Below the pieces are notes generated by a model that saw only the letters and a program-made list of their open reading frames with translations, ran no database searches and had not been told where the DNA came from. From assembly GCF_030159995.1 (NCBI RefSeq), contig NZ_BSNM01000014.1, positions 62,001-126,000 of the forward strand: 64,000 nucleotides of DNA, given 5' to 3'. Within the stretch, counting starts at the first letter, position 1; each line of letters starts with the position of its first letter. The position numbers and the translations under genes are program-made. This DNA comes from Litoribrevibacter albus (GTDB lineage Bacteria; Pseudomonadota; Gammaproteobacteria; Pseudomonadales; Litoribrevibacteraceae). This document shows, one piece after another, positions 48,408 through 56,523 of the stretch.

Positions 48408-48881
48408 ATGGCAAGACCAGCAAAGCCGACAGCTCTAAAAGTTGTGACGGGTAACGCGGGCAAGCGTCCGTTAAATAAGAACGAACCAAAGCCAGAGGTT
48501 AAGCGGCCTAAAGTCCCGGCTCATCTGAGCCCAAAAGCAAAAACAGCGTTTCGTGGCTTGTGTGATCTTTTGGAGAACATGGGTGTTCTAACCATTGCCG
48601 ATGGTGTCGCACTGGAACTGATGTGTGATGCGTATGCAGAATGGCGCGATTGTCGAAAAGTGGTTGAAAAAGAAGGCCGGACCTATCAAACAACCAGCAT
48701 GGCGGGTGAGCTTGTCTACAAAGCAAGGCCTGAAGTAGCAATGGCATCTGATGCGTGGAAACGTCTAAAGGCGATGATGGGGGAGTTCGGCTTAACTCCG
48801 GCCAGCCGGACAAAGCTGCAAACCAACAAGCCTGAAGAAGTTGATCCACTAGAAGAGTTTTTAAATCGTAAACGCTCTTGA
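48408..48881 (+). CDS. Terminase small subunit, P27 family
   Basis: 157 residues. MARPAKPTALKVVTGNAGKRPLN, then PAHLSPKAKTAFRGLCDLLENMGVLTIADGVALELMCDAYAEWR and a C-terminal LTPASRTKLQ are the P27-type small terminase signature. It recognises the packaging site and stimulates the large subunit. Stop overlaps the next ATG (TGATG). Confidence 0.93.
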   Translation: MARPAKPTALKVVTGNAGKRPLNKNEPKPEVKRPKVPAHLSPKAKTAFRGLCDLLENMGVLTIADGVALELMCDAYAEWRDCRKVVEKEGRTYQTTSMAGELVYKARPEVAMASDAWKRLKAMMGEFGLTPASRTKLQTNKPEEVDPLEEFLNRKRS

Positions 48882-50545
48882 TGGAACACAACAGTGCATC
48901 GGTTAATGATGCAATTCAGTACGCTAATGATGTAATTAATGGCGCTATTGTCGCTTGTCACTGGGTTAATAAAGCCTGTGAACGTTTTAACCGTGACTTG
49001 GAAGGTGGCGTAGCTCGGGGAATATTCTTCGATAGAGACGATGCCCAGCATGCGTTAGATTTTTACCCGCTGTTCACGACTCATGTGAAAGGTGCCTTGG
49101 CTGGGCAACAGATTGAGTTAGAGCCCTGGCAATCCTTTATTATTGCCAACCTGTTTGGTTGGAAAGAAGCGGCTACTGGCAAGCGCCTATTTAGAACAGC
49201 GTACATCGAAGTGGCTCGGAAAAATGCTAAATCGACTCTGAGCAGTGGATTAGGCATTTACATGCTGGCCTTTGATGGTGAGGGTGGTGCTGAGGTTTAC
49301 AGTGCTGCTACCACCCGAGATCAAGCGCGCATTGTTTACGCTGACGCTGAGGTGATGGTTCGTAAGTCACCTGCGCTTAATAAGCGGTTAGGCGTCCACA
49401 AAAACAACATCCATCACATCAATTCAGCGTCCAAGTTTGAACCGCTCAGCTCAGATGCTAATACTCTGGATGGTTTGAATATTCATTGCGGGATTGTTGA
49501 CGAATTACATGCGCACAAAACCCGTGATGTGTGGGATGTACTTGAAACGGCGACCGGCGCCCGTGAACAACCCTTAATCATTGCGATTACCACTGCTGGC
49601 AGTAACAAGCATGGCATTTGTTACGAGCAAAGAACGTACTTAACTAAAGTCCTGAATGGACAGGTTGAAGACGACACGTACTTTGGAATTATCTACACCC
49701 TGGATGAAGATGACGATTGGCAAGATGAGGCCAATTGGATCAAGGCTAACCCGAATTTAGGGGTTAGTAAAAAGATTGACGACATGCGGCGCTTGGCAAA
49801 GAAAGCCGCTGAAATGCCAACAGCACGTAATAACTTCCTAACCAAGCATTTAAACATTTGGGTTCAGGCTGAAACCGCTTGGTTAGATATGGATAGATGG
49901 GATCGTTGCCCTAAATCCACGATAGATATTAGCCAGCTTCCTTGTTTTATCGGCCTTGACTTGGCTAATAAGTTGGATGTGGCTGCATTGGTCATGCTGT
50001 TCTGTCATTCAGACGGAACTAAGCACCTAAAGTGCAAGTTCTATCTTCCTGAAGACCAGATTCATAACAAGTCCAAATCGATTGGCAATATGTACCAGTC
50101 GTGGGCCGAGTCGGGATATCTAACCCTGACACCCGGGAACATTATTGATCATGAGTACATTGAAAGTGATCTGCGAGACCTATTAGCCGAACACGACGTT
50201 CAAGAAGTCGCGTTTGATCCGTGGGGGTCTACTCAATTGGCCGTTCGGTTAGTTGAAGATGGGGCGCCAATGGTAGAGGTGCCTCAAACGGTCAAGAACT
50301 TCTCTGAATCAATGAAAGAAGTCGAAGCATTGGTTCTCTCTGGCAAATTACATCACAACGACAACCCAGTTCTGAACTGGATGGCGTCCAATGTGGTAGC
50401 CAAGATCGACAAGAACGAAAACATATTCCCGAACAAAGACCATCCGGATAACAAGATTGACGGCATGGTCGCGTTATTTACCGCTATGAATCGCGCACTT
50501 TGCCACTCTGGTGAAACCGCCGCGCCGCAAATTAGGTTCCTATGA
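48881..50545 (+). CDS. Terminase large subunit (HK97-type)
   Basis: 554 residues. N-terminal ATPase: adenine region LEPWQSFIIANLFGWKE, Walker A variant VARKNAKSTLSSGLG, Walker B HCGIVDELHAHK, motif III AITTAGS. C-terminal RNase H-like nuclease: FIGLDLANKLDVAAL (first Asp), VAFDPWGSTQLA, and ENIFPNKDHPDNKIDGMVALFTAM (last Asp). Translocates DNA into the prohead and cuts it. Confidence 0.96.
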   Translation: MEHNSASVNDAIQYANDVINGAIVACHWVNKACERFNRDLEGGVARGIFFDRDDAQHALDFYPLFTTHVKGALAGQQIELEPWQSFIIANLFGWKEAATGKRLFRTAYIEVARKNAKSTLSSGLGIYMLAFDGEGGAEVYSAATTRDQARIVYADAEVMVRKSPALNKRLGVHKNNIHHINSASKFEPLSSDANTLDGLNIHCGIVDELHAHKTRDVWDVLETATGAREQPLIIAITTAGSNKHGICYEQRTYLTKVLNGQVEDDTYFGIIYTLDEDDDWQDEANWIKANPNLGVSKKIDDMRRLAKKAAEMPTARNNFLTKHLNIWVQAETAWLDMDRWDRCPKSTIDISQLPCFIGLDLANKLDVAALVMLFCHSDGTKHLKCKFYLPEDQIHNKSKSIGNMYQSWAESGYLTLTPGNIIDHEYIESDLRDLLAEHDVQEVAFDPWGSTQLAVRLVEDGAPMVEVPQTVKNFSESMKEVEALVLSGKLHHNDNPVLNWMASNVVAKIDKNENIFPNKDHPDNKIDGMVALFTAMNRALCHSGETAAPQIRFL

Positions 50546-51753
50546 AGCTATTCGGTTTACAAATTACCAGGGCGAAGAACGCCGATATCATAGACACATC
50601 AGAAAAGCTGGCCTCTGCATTAGGCGGTTGGAGTATGAGTACGTCGGGCGTGGAAATCAATGCTCGTAATGCCATGCAGATTGGCACTGTCTTTATGTGT
50701 GTTCGTGTACTGGCTGAGTCAATCGGTATGTTGCCTCTACGACTGTATGAAGAGGTAGGCGGCAGTAAGAACTTAGTTTCAGGCGTCAGGTTGGCTAATT
50801 TACTGCGTAATGGTCCGAATGACTTCATGACCGCTCAAGAGTGGAAAGAGTGTGTGGTTACGCATCTTTGCTTGCGCGGGAATCATTATAGCTATGTTAA
50901 CAAGGTTCGTGGTGAGCCAAGAGAATTGCTGCCTCTGAATCCGGATGCTGTCAAGCCGATCATTAACGATGACTGGACCATTGAATACGAAGTCACCTTT
51001 CCAAACAAAATAAAGCGAACACTGAGTCAAAATGAAATTCTGCATATCCGGTTGTTTAGTGTCGATGGTGTTAATGGGTTAGGGCCGATTCAGTGGTGCA
51101 GAAACGGCTTAGGATTGGCTAAAGCAACTGAAGATCATGGTTCGCGCTTATTTAAAAACGGTGCTCACCCGGGTGGTGGCTTTCAAACTGACCAAACTCT
51201 AAAAGATGAGCAATACAACCGCCTAAAAGATCAGTTGGACACCTTCAATAGTGAAGGTGCACACAAGCCTCTGATTCTGGAAGGTGGCTTAAAGTGGCAT
51301 CAAATTTCATTGTCTGCTGAAGACGCCCAGTTCTTAGAAACGCGAAAGTTTCAGCGAGCCGAGATATGCGGAATGTTCCGGGTGCCGCCGCACATGATTG
51401 CAGACCTTGAGCGAGCGACTTTTTCCAATATCGAACACCAATCCTTAGATTTTGTTCAGTCGGCTCTTATGCCGTTCATGACGAGGATTGAACATCGATT
51501 AGCAAAATCACTGCTTAAGCCTACCTCTAATCAATATTTTAAGTTCAACGCCAACGCGCTACTTCGTGGTGATATCAAGTCTCGTGGTGAGTTCTATACA
51601 AAACTGCAGCAAGCAGGGGCCTTAAGCCCTAACGAAATTCGTGAATTGGAAGACATGAATCCGCGTGATGGCGGGGACGTATATCTAACACCGCTCAACA
51701 TGGCCCATGACGGCAAGCCCATTAAAGAAGGCAGCAACAATGCTCAAGAATAA
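50542..51753 (+). CDS. Portal protein (HK97 family)
   Basis: 403 residues. Family landmarks: SGVEINARNAMQIGTVFMCVRVLAESIGMLPLRLYEE, WKECVVTHLCLRGNHYSYVNK, ILHIRLFSVDGVNGLGPIQ, ICGMFRVPPHMIADLERATFSNIEHQSLDFVQ. Forms the 12-subunit DNA entry pore. Overlaps terminase by four bases (ATGA) and the protease gene by 14. Confidence 0.96.
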   Translation: MKLFGLQITRAKNADIIDTSEKLASALGGWSMSTSGVEINARNAMQIGTVFMCVRVLAESIGMLPLRLYEEVGGSKNLVSGVRLANLLRNGPNDFMTAQEWKECVVTHLCLRGNHYSYVNKVRGEPRELLPLNPDAVKPIINDDWTIEYEVTFPNKIKRTLSQNEILHIRLFSVDGVNGLGPIQWCRNGLGLAKATEDHGSRLFKNGAHPGGGFQTDQTLKDEQYNRLKDQLDTFNSEGAHKPLILEGGLKWHQISLSAEDAQFLETRKFQRAEICGMFRVPPHMIADLERATFSNIEHQSLDFVQSALMPFMTRIEHRLAKSLLKPTSNQYFKFNANALLRGDIKSRGEFYTKLQQAGALSPNEIRELEDMNPRDGGDVYLTPLNMAHDGKPIKEGSNNAQE

Positions 51754-52393
51754 AAGCTTTAACTTAGAAATTAAGTCTGTCTCTGATACTGGTGAGTTTT
51801 CCGGTTATGCCTCTGTGTTTGGGGTCAAAGACAGTCATTCAGATATTGTCTTGCCTGGTGCATTCAAGAATACGCTTGAGAGGTGGACTGAAAAAGCATC
51901 GTTACCGGCTATGTTGTGGATGCATAACATGAATGAGCCGATTGGTGTCTACACAGTCATGAAAGAAGATGAGAAAGGACTCTATGTCGAAGGGCGCTTG
52001 TTAGTTGATGACGACCAACTAGCTAAGCGTGCTCATGCTCATCTTAAAGCAAAGAGCATTTCAGGCCTTTCTATCGGTTACAACATTATTGATGAGGAAT
52101 GGAGCTCTGAAAAAGGGGCTTGGCTGCTCAAAGATATCGAACTATGGGAAGTCTCATTAGTAACCTTTCCTTCAAATGATGAATCTCGAATTAATGATGT
52201 GAAGGCCGCTTTCAGAGAGGGCGAACTTCCAAAACCTTCATTAGTAGAGAAATTCCTGCGAGACGCTGGATTTTCACGATCTCAGTCAAAGGCTTTTATG
52301 GCCAATGGCTACAAGGCTCTGCGCGACGCAGATACCACCGCGCCGGATTTATCGGCACTTAAATCTCTTACATCCATAATTAAAGGTGAATGA
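51740..52393 (+). CDS. Prohead protease (HK97 family)
   Basis: 217 residues. Herpesvirus-assemblin-like serine protease: FSGYASVFGVKDSHSDIVLPGAF, catalytic His in LPAMLWMHNMNEPIG, catalytic Ser in KSISGLSIGYN, IELWEVSLVTFPSN. It removes the scaffold (delta) part of the capsid protein during maturation. The extra C-terminal stretch (FSRSQSKAFMANGYKAL) is also usual. Confidence 0.94.
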   Translation: MLKNKSFNLEIKSVSDTGEFSGYASVFGVKDSHSDIVLPGAFKNTLERWTEKASLPAMLWMHNMNEPIGVYTVMKEDEKGLYVEGRLLVDDDQLAKRAHAHLKAKSISGLSIGYNIIDEEWSSEKGAWLLKDIELWEVSLVTFPSNDESRINDVKAAFREGELPKPSLVEKFLRDAGFSRSQSKAFMANGYKALRDADTTAPDLSALKSLTSIIKGE

Positions 52394-52394
52394 T

Positions 52395-53600
52395 ATGACA
52401 GATGTCGCTGCAGAAATTAAAGAAGTTACAGGGGCGCTGCAAAGCGCTTTTGAAGAATTCAAAACCAAAAACGATAAGCGTATTGACGGTGTTGAGTCCG
52501 AGAAATCAGCGCTGGCTGATAAAGTCGATTCATTACAAAGCAAGTTGAAAGAGCTGGAAGAGATTAAAACCAATCTCGAAGCGCTTGAAACCAAACAGAA
52601 CCGCATCGGTTCTAATCACTCCAAATCTCCTGAAGCAGAAGCGCATAAAGCTGGATTCTTGAAGTTTATGCGTAAAGGGGATGATACTGGTTTGGCCGAT
52701 CTTGAACAGAAGGCATTGAATACCACAGCTGATGCCGATGGTGGGTTTGCTGTACCTGAAGAACTGGATCGTGAAATTTCTTCTCTATTGCGTGATGCTA
52801 GTCCTATGCGGCAAGTGTGTCGTGTGATCACGGTATCCAGTGCAGACTACAAAAAACTAATTAATAAGCACGGTGCTGCTACTGGTTGGGTAGGGGAAGA
52901 AGATTCCCGTCCAGGCACAGGAACACCACAATTGGCGCAAGTAACCCCGTTTATGGGTGAGATTTACGCCAATCCCGGTGCGACACAAACTATGTTAGAC
53001 GACGCTTTCTTTGATGCGGAAGCCTGGTTATCAGAAGAAGTGCGATATGAGTTTGCCGCCGCAGAAAATACCGCATTCACTTCGGGTGATGGTCTTAAAA
53101 AACCTAAAGGTTTGTTGGCTTATGCGACATCATTGAATAACGATGCAACACGTACTTTTGGTGAAATTCAGCACAAAGTTTCTGGTTCATCCGGTGTTAT
53201 TGCAGCCGACGATATCAAGAAATTCCCTTATCTAATGCGTGCGGCTTATCGGGCTGGCGCGTCTTACATGATGAACACCAATTCACTTGGTGAAATCATG
53301 GTTCTGAAAGATTCGCAAGGAAACTACCTCTGGCGCCCAGGTTTAGAAGCTGGTCAACCGTCTACATTGGGTGGTTATGGACTGGTTGAAAACGAAGACA
53401 TGCCAGATATCGCGGCGAACGCTAATGCGATTGCTTTTGGTAACTTCCAGCGAGCGTATTACATTGTTGATCGTCTGGGAACGCGAGCTCTTCGTGATCC
53501 GTTCACTAATAAGCCATACGTGCATTTCTACACGACTAAGCGTGTGGGTGGTATGCTGGTGGATTCTAACGCCGTTAAGTTCCTGAAAGTCGCTGCTTAA
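52395..53600 (+). CDS. Major capsid protein (HK97 fold)
   Basis: 401 residues. N-terminal coiled-coil scaffold region (about 1-95, Lys/Glu-rich), then the HK97 fold: LEQKALNTTADADGGFAVPEELDREISSLLRDASPMRQVCRVITV, WVGEEDSRPGTGTPQLAQV, GEIYANPGATQTMLDDAFFDAEAWL, and the C-terminal LRDPFTNKPYVHFYTTKRVGGMLVDSNAVKFLKV. The scaffold part is expected to be cleaved by the upstream protease. Followed by a terminator. Confidence 0.97.
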   Translation: MTDVAAEIKEVTGALQSAFEEFKTKNDKRIDGVESEKSALADKVDSLQSKLKELEEIKTNLEALETKQNRIGSNHSKSPEAEAHKAGFLKFMRKGDDTGLADLEQKALNTTADADGGFAVPEELDREISSLLRDASPMRQVCRVITVSSADYKKLINKHGAATGWVGEEDSRPGTGTPQLAQVTPFMGEIYANPGATQTMLDDAFFDAEAWLSEEVRYEFAAAENTAFTSGDGLKKPKGLLAYATSLNNDATRTFGEIQHKVSGSSGVIAADDIKKFPYLMRAAYRAGASYMMNTNSLGEIMVLKDSQGNYLWRPGLEAGQPSTLGGYGLVENEDMPDIAANANAIAFGNFQRAYYIVDRLGTRALRDPFTNKPYVHFYTTKRVGGMLVDSNAVKFLKVAA

Positions 53601-53622
53601 TTTTAGGATTTAATTCACTAAG

Positions 53623-53644
53623 AGAGCCTTTCGGGGCTCTTTTT
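53623..53644 (+). terminator. Intrinsic terminator after the capsid gene
   Basis: Stem AGAGCC/GGCTCT with a six-base loop and a short T run. It likely lowers, rather than stops, transcription into the connector genes, favouring high capsid expression. Confidence 0.75.
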
Positions 53645-53660
53645 GTTTGGAGATATTACT

Positions 53661-53837
53661 GTGGCTCATGAGATCACAAAAGACTTTCGTTTCAGCGAGA
53701 ATGGCGCGATCGTTACGGACTACACACAAGGTCAGCAATTTGAATCGTTACCAGAAAACACTCTTAAATATGCGACCGAAAATAAGTTTGTTAAAACCAT
53801 CAAGGCTGTCGATAAGCCGAAGGACGAAGACGCGTAA
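53661..53837 (+). CDS. Small 58-aa head-region protein
   Basis: 58 residues from a GTG with GGAG upstream: MAHEITKDFRFSENGAIVTD..., ending in a charged tail (AVDKPKDEDA). Its position between capsid and connector resembles small head-decoration or Ig-lacking accessory genes. It overlaps the next ATG by one base. No family recognised. Confidence 0.62.
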   Translation: MAHEITKDFRFSENGAIVTDYTQGQQFESLPENTLKYATENKFVKTIKAVDKPKDEDA

Positions 53838-54160
53838 TGCTCTCTCTAGACGAGTTAAAAACGCATCTTCGGATTGATGGCAATGATGAGGATGGATACC
53901 TGTCCTCATTGTGTACGATGGTCTCTGAGGTGGTTGAAGCTGATCTAAATCGTAAGCTTTATGCAGATCAAGCCGCACTTGATGCAGATTCAGAAGCAAC
54001 TGAAAACGCCTTGATTGTAAATGAAACCATTAAAGCAGCAGGTAAGCTGTTAGCCGGGCACTTCTACGAGAACAGGGAGTCGACCACCGTTCGCAGTTTG
54101 AAAGAAGCGCCTATGAGTTACCGGTTTCTAATTGATAAATATCGGTGGCACCCGGTATGA
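53837..54160 (+). CDS. Head-tail connector protein (HK97 gp6-like)
   Basis: 107 residues. MLSLDELKTHLRIDGNDEDGYLSSLCTMVSEVVEADLNR and the helical remainder match the 'phage gp6-like / QLRG' DNA-packaging connector that binds beneath the portal. Overlaps the next gene by four bases. Confidence 0.9.
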   Translation: MLSLDELKTHLRIDGNDEDGYLSSLCTMVSEVVEADLNRKLYADQAALDADSEATENALIVNETIKAAGKLLAGHFYENRESTTVRSLKEAPMSYRFLIDKYRWHPV

Positions 54161-54474
54161 GCGCGGGCCAACTTCGCCACCGAGTCACGTTTGTTAAGAA
54201 AAGCTCGGTTAAAAATGCCATTGGCGGCACGTCCACGGCCTTTGAAACCGTTGCAACGCTTTGGGCCAATATCAAGCCTGGCTCAGCGTCTGAAAACGTT
54301 GAGTCAGACAAGCACACGTCTGAAATCAGCCACACCGTAAGAATCCGCTACAACCCCAACATTAATGCGGCGTTTTTTATCCAGTACCAGGGCCGCACAT
54401 TCCAGGTTGAAGCCGTCATCAATGAAAACGAGCGTGACCGATATATGCTGTGTGAATGCGTGGAGCTAACGTAA
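54157..54474 (+). CDS. Head closure protein (phage head-tail adaptor)
   Basis: 105 residues. MSAGQLRHRVTFVKKSSVKN...ATLWANIKPGSASEN...HTVRIRYNPNINAAFFIQYQGRTFQVEAVINENERDRYMLCECVE is the SPP1 gp16 / HK97 gp7-like stopper fold that closes the head after packaging. Confidence 0.93.
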   Translation: MSAGQLRHRVTFVKKSSVKNAIGGTSTAFETVATLWANIKPGSASENVESDKHTSEISHTVRIRYNPNINAAFFIQYQGRTFQVEAVINENERDRYMLCECVELT

Positions 54475-54932
54475 TGGATATCGAATTTAACGTAGAAGGG
54501 CTGAAAGAGCTGGACGATGCTCTCAAAGAGTTAGACATAAAAACTCAGGGCCAGACTATGCGTAAAGCATTACGAGAAGCGGCCATGCCGGTTAAGTCTG
54601 AAATGTTGCAGCGCCTTAAAACGAATTGGGGCGAGAAAAGCGGGGCATTAGCAAACGCGATCACTATGACGTCCCGAGTAGTGAACATTAATAGTCGCCG
54701 GGCGGGTAGTAAATCCGACGTTACGGTTCAGATTGGTCCTACCAAACGAACGGCATCCATTAGCACCGAGGCGGGTGTTAAACAGTCTTCGCCAACCTAC
54801 GCTTTGCACCTGGAATACGGAACCCGACACATCAAAGCGCGGCCTTTCATGCGGCCAGCCTTGCAAAACAATTACCGGCGGGTTGTCTCTAATTTCAAGA
54901 AGCGCGTTCGAGAATTGATCGAAAAAACCTAG
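54474..54932 (+). CDS. HK97 gp10-family tail completion protein
   Basis: 152 residues. FNVEGLKELDDALKELDIKTQGQTMRKALREAAMPVKSEM at the N-terminus and YALHLEYGTRHIKARPFMRPALQNN near the C-terminus are the family signature. Joins head and tail. The ATG shares its first base with the preceding stop. Confidence 0.93.
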   Translation: MDIEFNVEGLKELDDALKELDIKTQGQTMRKALREAAMPVKSEMLQRLKTNWGEKSGALANAITMTSRVVNINSRRAGSKSDVTVQIGPTKRTASISTEAGVKQSSPTYALHLEYGTRHIKARPFMRPALQNNYRRVVSNFKKRVRELIEKT

Positions 54933-54934
54933 TC

Positions 54935-55321
54935 ATGATTGAAACAGCAATTTATACGCTACTCACTGAGTCGGCGGGCCTAACTGCGCTTGTTAATGAT
55001 CGAATTCAACATCATGTGCTTGGTAACGATGCGACTTATCCAGCATTAACGTATTTCGTTCCAGCCGATACACCAGATCAACCAATCACGGGCGCCAGCT
55101 ATACCAACCGTGCACTAATTCAAGTTGATGTCTGGTCTGAAGACAGTCTAGAAGCTGGTCTTGTTGCTGCTGAAGTTATTAGCGCACTTAGAAATTACAA
55201 AGGCACGAAGTCAGGTGTTCGTGTCTTGCTTATTCGGTTTGAAGAACAGTCTTCAGACTACGAACAAACCACACAACACTACCGAAGAACCATTGAACTT
55301 ACAGCATATTACGAGGGTTAA
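54935..55321 (+). CDS. DUF3168 tail terminator-type protein
   Basis: 128 residues. MIETAIYTLLTESAGLTALVNDRI, ATYPALTYFVPADTPDQPITGA and the strand series RALIQVDVWSED...RRTIELTAYYEG fit DUF3168 (lambda gpU-like tail terminator), which stops tail-tube growth. Confidence 0.9.
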   Translation: MIETAIYTLLTESAGLTALVNDRIQHHVLGNDATYPALTYFVPADTPDQPITGASYTNRALIQVDVWSEDSLEAGLVAAEVISALRNYKGTKSGVRVLLIRFEEQSSDYEQTTQHYRRTIELTAYYEG

Positions 55322-55323
55322 TC

Positions 55324-55782
55324 ATGCCTAACACACCAATGACTGCCTCTAATGATCCAACACAGGCGTTTAATACACAGGGCACCATCATTGGTGTAGA
55401 AAGCGCCACCCCTGGTACATACACACCGATAGTTGAAATTTCAGATATTGGCGATCTATCTGAAAGCATTGAATTAAAAGATGCCAGCCATCTTGGCAGT
55501 ACAACCAAAGAGTATATTGCAGGAAAACTCAAAGAAGGGGCTGAACTGCAGTTATCTGGTAACTGGATTACAGGTGCAGCTTCACAGACCCAGATTCGAA
55601 CTGATTTAAACGCAGGTACGCGACGTAACTACCGAATTCAATGGCCGGATCAAAACAATACTGACTGTACGTTCCTGGCAATTATTACGAATTACTCGAT
55701 CGCAACGGCTCAAGATGACAAAGCAGGCTTCAGCTTTAGTCTGAAAATTGTCGGTGATTTGAGTTTCGATACTTACAGCTAA
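55324..55782 (+). CDS. Tail tube (major tail) protein
   Basis: 152 residues. TPGTYTPIVEISDIGDLSESIELKDASHLGSTTKEYIAGKLKEGAELQLSGNW...RRNYRIQWPDQNNTDC...KAGFSFSLKIVGDL gives the beta-sandwich tube fold of lambda gpV / SPP1 gp17 type. Followed by a strong terminator, as expected for a highly expressed structural gene. Confidence 0.93.
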   Translation: MPNTPMTASNDPTQAFNTQGTIIGVESATPGTYTPIVEISDIGDLSESIELKDASHLGSTTKEYIAGKLKEGAELQLSGNWITGAASQTQIRTDLNAGTRRNYRIQWPDQNNTDCTFLAIITNYSIATAQDDKAGFSFSLKIVGDLSFDTYS

Positions 55783-55807
55783 TCGTTCTTCCTCATCCAG
55801 CTCCTTT

Positions 55808-55830
55808 AGCCCTCTCTTGAGGGCTTTTTT
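55808..55830 (+). terminator. Intrinsic terminator after the tail tube gene
   Basis: Stem AGCCCTC/GAGGGCT with loop TCTT and six T's, 23 bases before the chaperone ATG. Confidence 0.9.
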
Positions 55831-55852
55831 ATCCATTTAAAGAGATTCTCTA

Positions 55853-56200
55853 ATGAGCGTACTAAATAAGATTCTTGCAGCGAATGACCTTAAAACAGAA
55901 GAAATGGCTGTTGAAGAGTGGGGTGTGACTCTCGTTCTTCATGAGTTCAATGCAGCTAAGCGCGGCATTATCGCAAGCATGTATCGGGACGAAGAGTTGG
56001 TGACGAAAACTCCTTACTTACTGATGGCTAAAACATTGGTGTTAGGGGTGTCTGATCAAAACGGAGATGACGTATTCAGTGATGAGGCGATTAACCAGGT
56101 GTTAGAGAAGAACCCACAAGTGATTGAGCGTATTTATGACCGTATCAACAAGTTAAATGGTATTGGTCCGGCCAATGAAGAGGAGCTTGAAAAAAACTAA
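55853..56200 (+). CDS. Tail assembly chaperone G-like
   Basis: 115 residues. Helical acidic protein (AVEEWGVTLVLHEFNAAKRGIIASMYRDEEL...EAINQVLEKNPQVIERIYDRINKLNGIG) in the position of lambda gpG, between the tube and tape-measure genes. It ends at a slippery heptamer, allowing a longer G-T product. Binds the tape measure during tail assembly. Confidence 0.9.
   Translation: MSVLNKILAANDLKTEEMAVEEWGVTLVLHEFNAAKRGIIASMYRDEELVTKTPYLLMAKTLVLGVSDQNGDDVFSDEAINQVLEKNPQVIERIYDRINKLNGIGPANEEELEKN
56191..56197 (+). promoter_or_regulatory. Minus-one ribosomal frameshift site
   Basis: A-AAA-AAC in the correct phase (codons GAA AAA AAC TAA), directly before the G stop. A slip by one base continues into the frame reading LIKDQARRFLFRLALRLGRT. 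This matches the GGGAAAG-type site of lambda in position and the universal G/GT arrangement in long-tailed phages. Confidence 0.85.
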
Positions 56201-56523
56201 TTAAAGACCAGGCGCGGCGCTTTCTTTTCCGGTTAGCACTTCGTCTTGGTCGTACCGTCGGTGAGTTAGAACAAACCTTATCAAGCAAAGAGTTGGTCGA
56301 ATGGCAAGCATTTTACTTGATGGAGCCCTGGGGCTTCCAAACTCACGATTATCACGTAGGGTTGGTTTGCTCAACCTTGGCAAACCTTCAAAGAACGAAA
56401 AACGTTAAGCCATTCACCCCGTCCGATTTCATGCAGAAGCCAGTCAAGCCAAAACCAAAGGCCCAAAGCGTGGAAAGCCAAATAGCCCTCTTTAAGAAGA
56501 TTCAGAGTCAGCAGAATGGGTAA
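56197..56523 (+). CDS. T extension of the G-T tail chaperone (by frameshift)
   Basis: 108 residues reached by the minus-one slip, giving a G-T fusion of about 223 residues. LIKDQARRFLFRLALRLGRTVGELEQTLSSKELVEWQAFYLMEPWG is typical of the T part (DUF4035/minor tail T); it has no start of its own until an internal TTG/ATG. It overlaps the tape-measure start by 8 bases. Confidence 0.88.
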   Translation, partial: LIKDQARRFLFRLALRLGRTVGELEQTLSSKELVEWQAFYLMEPWGFQTHDYHVGLVCSTLANLQRTKNVKPFTPSDFMQKPVKPKPKAQSVESQIALFKKIQSQQNG

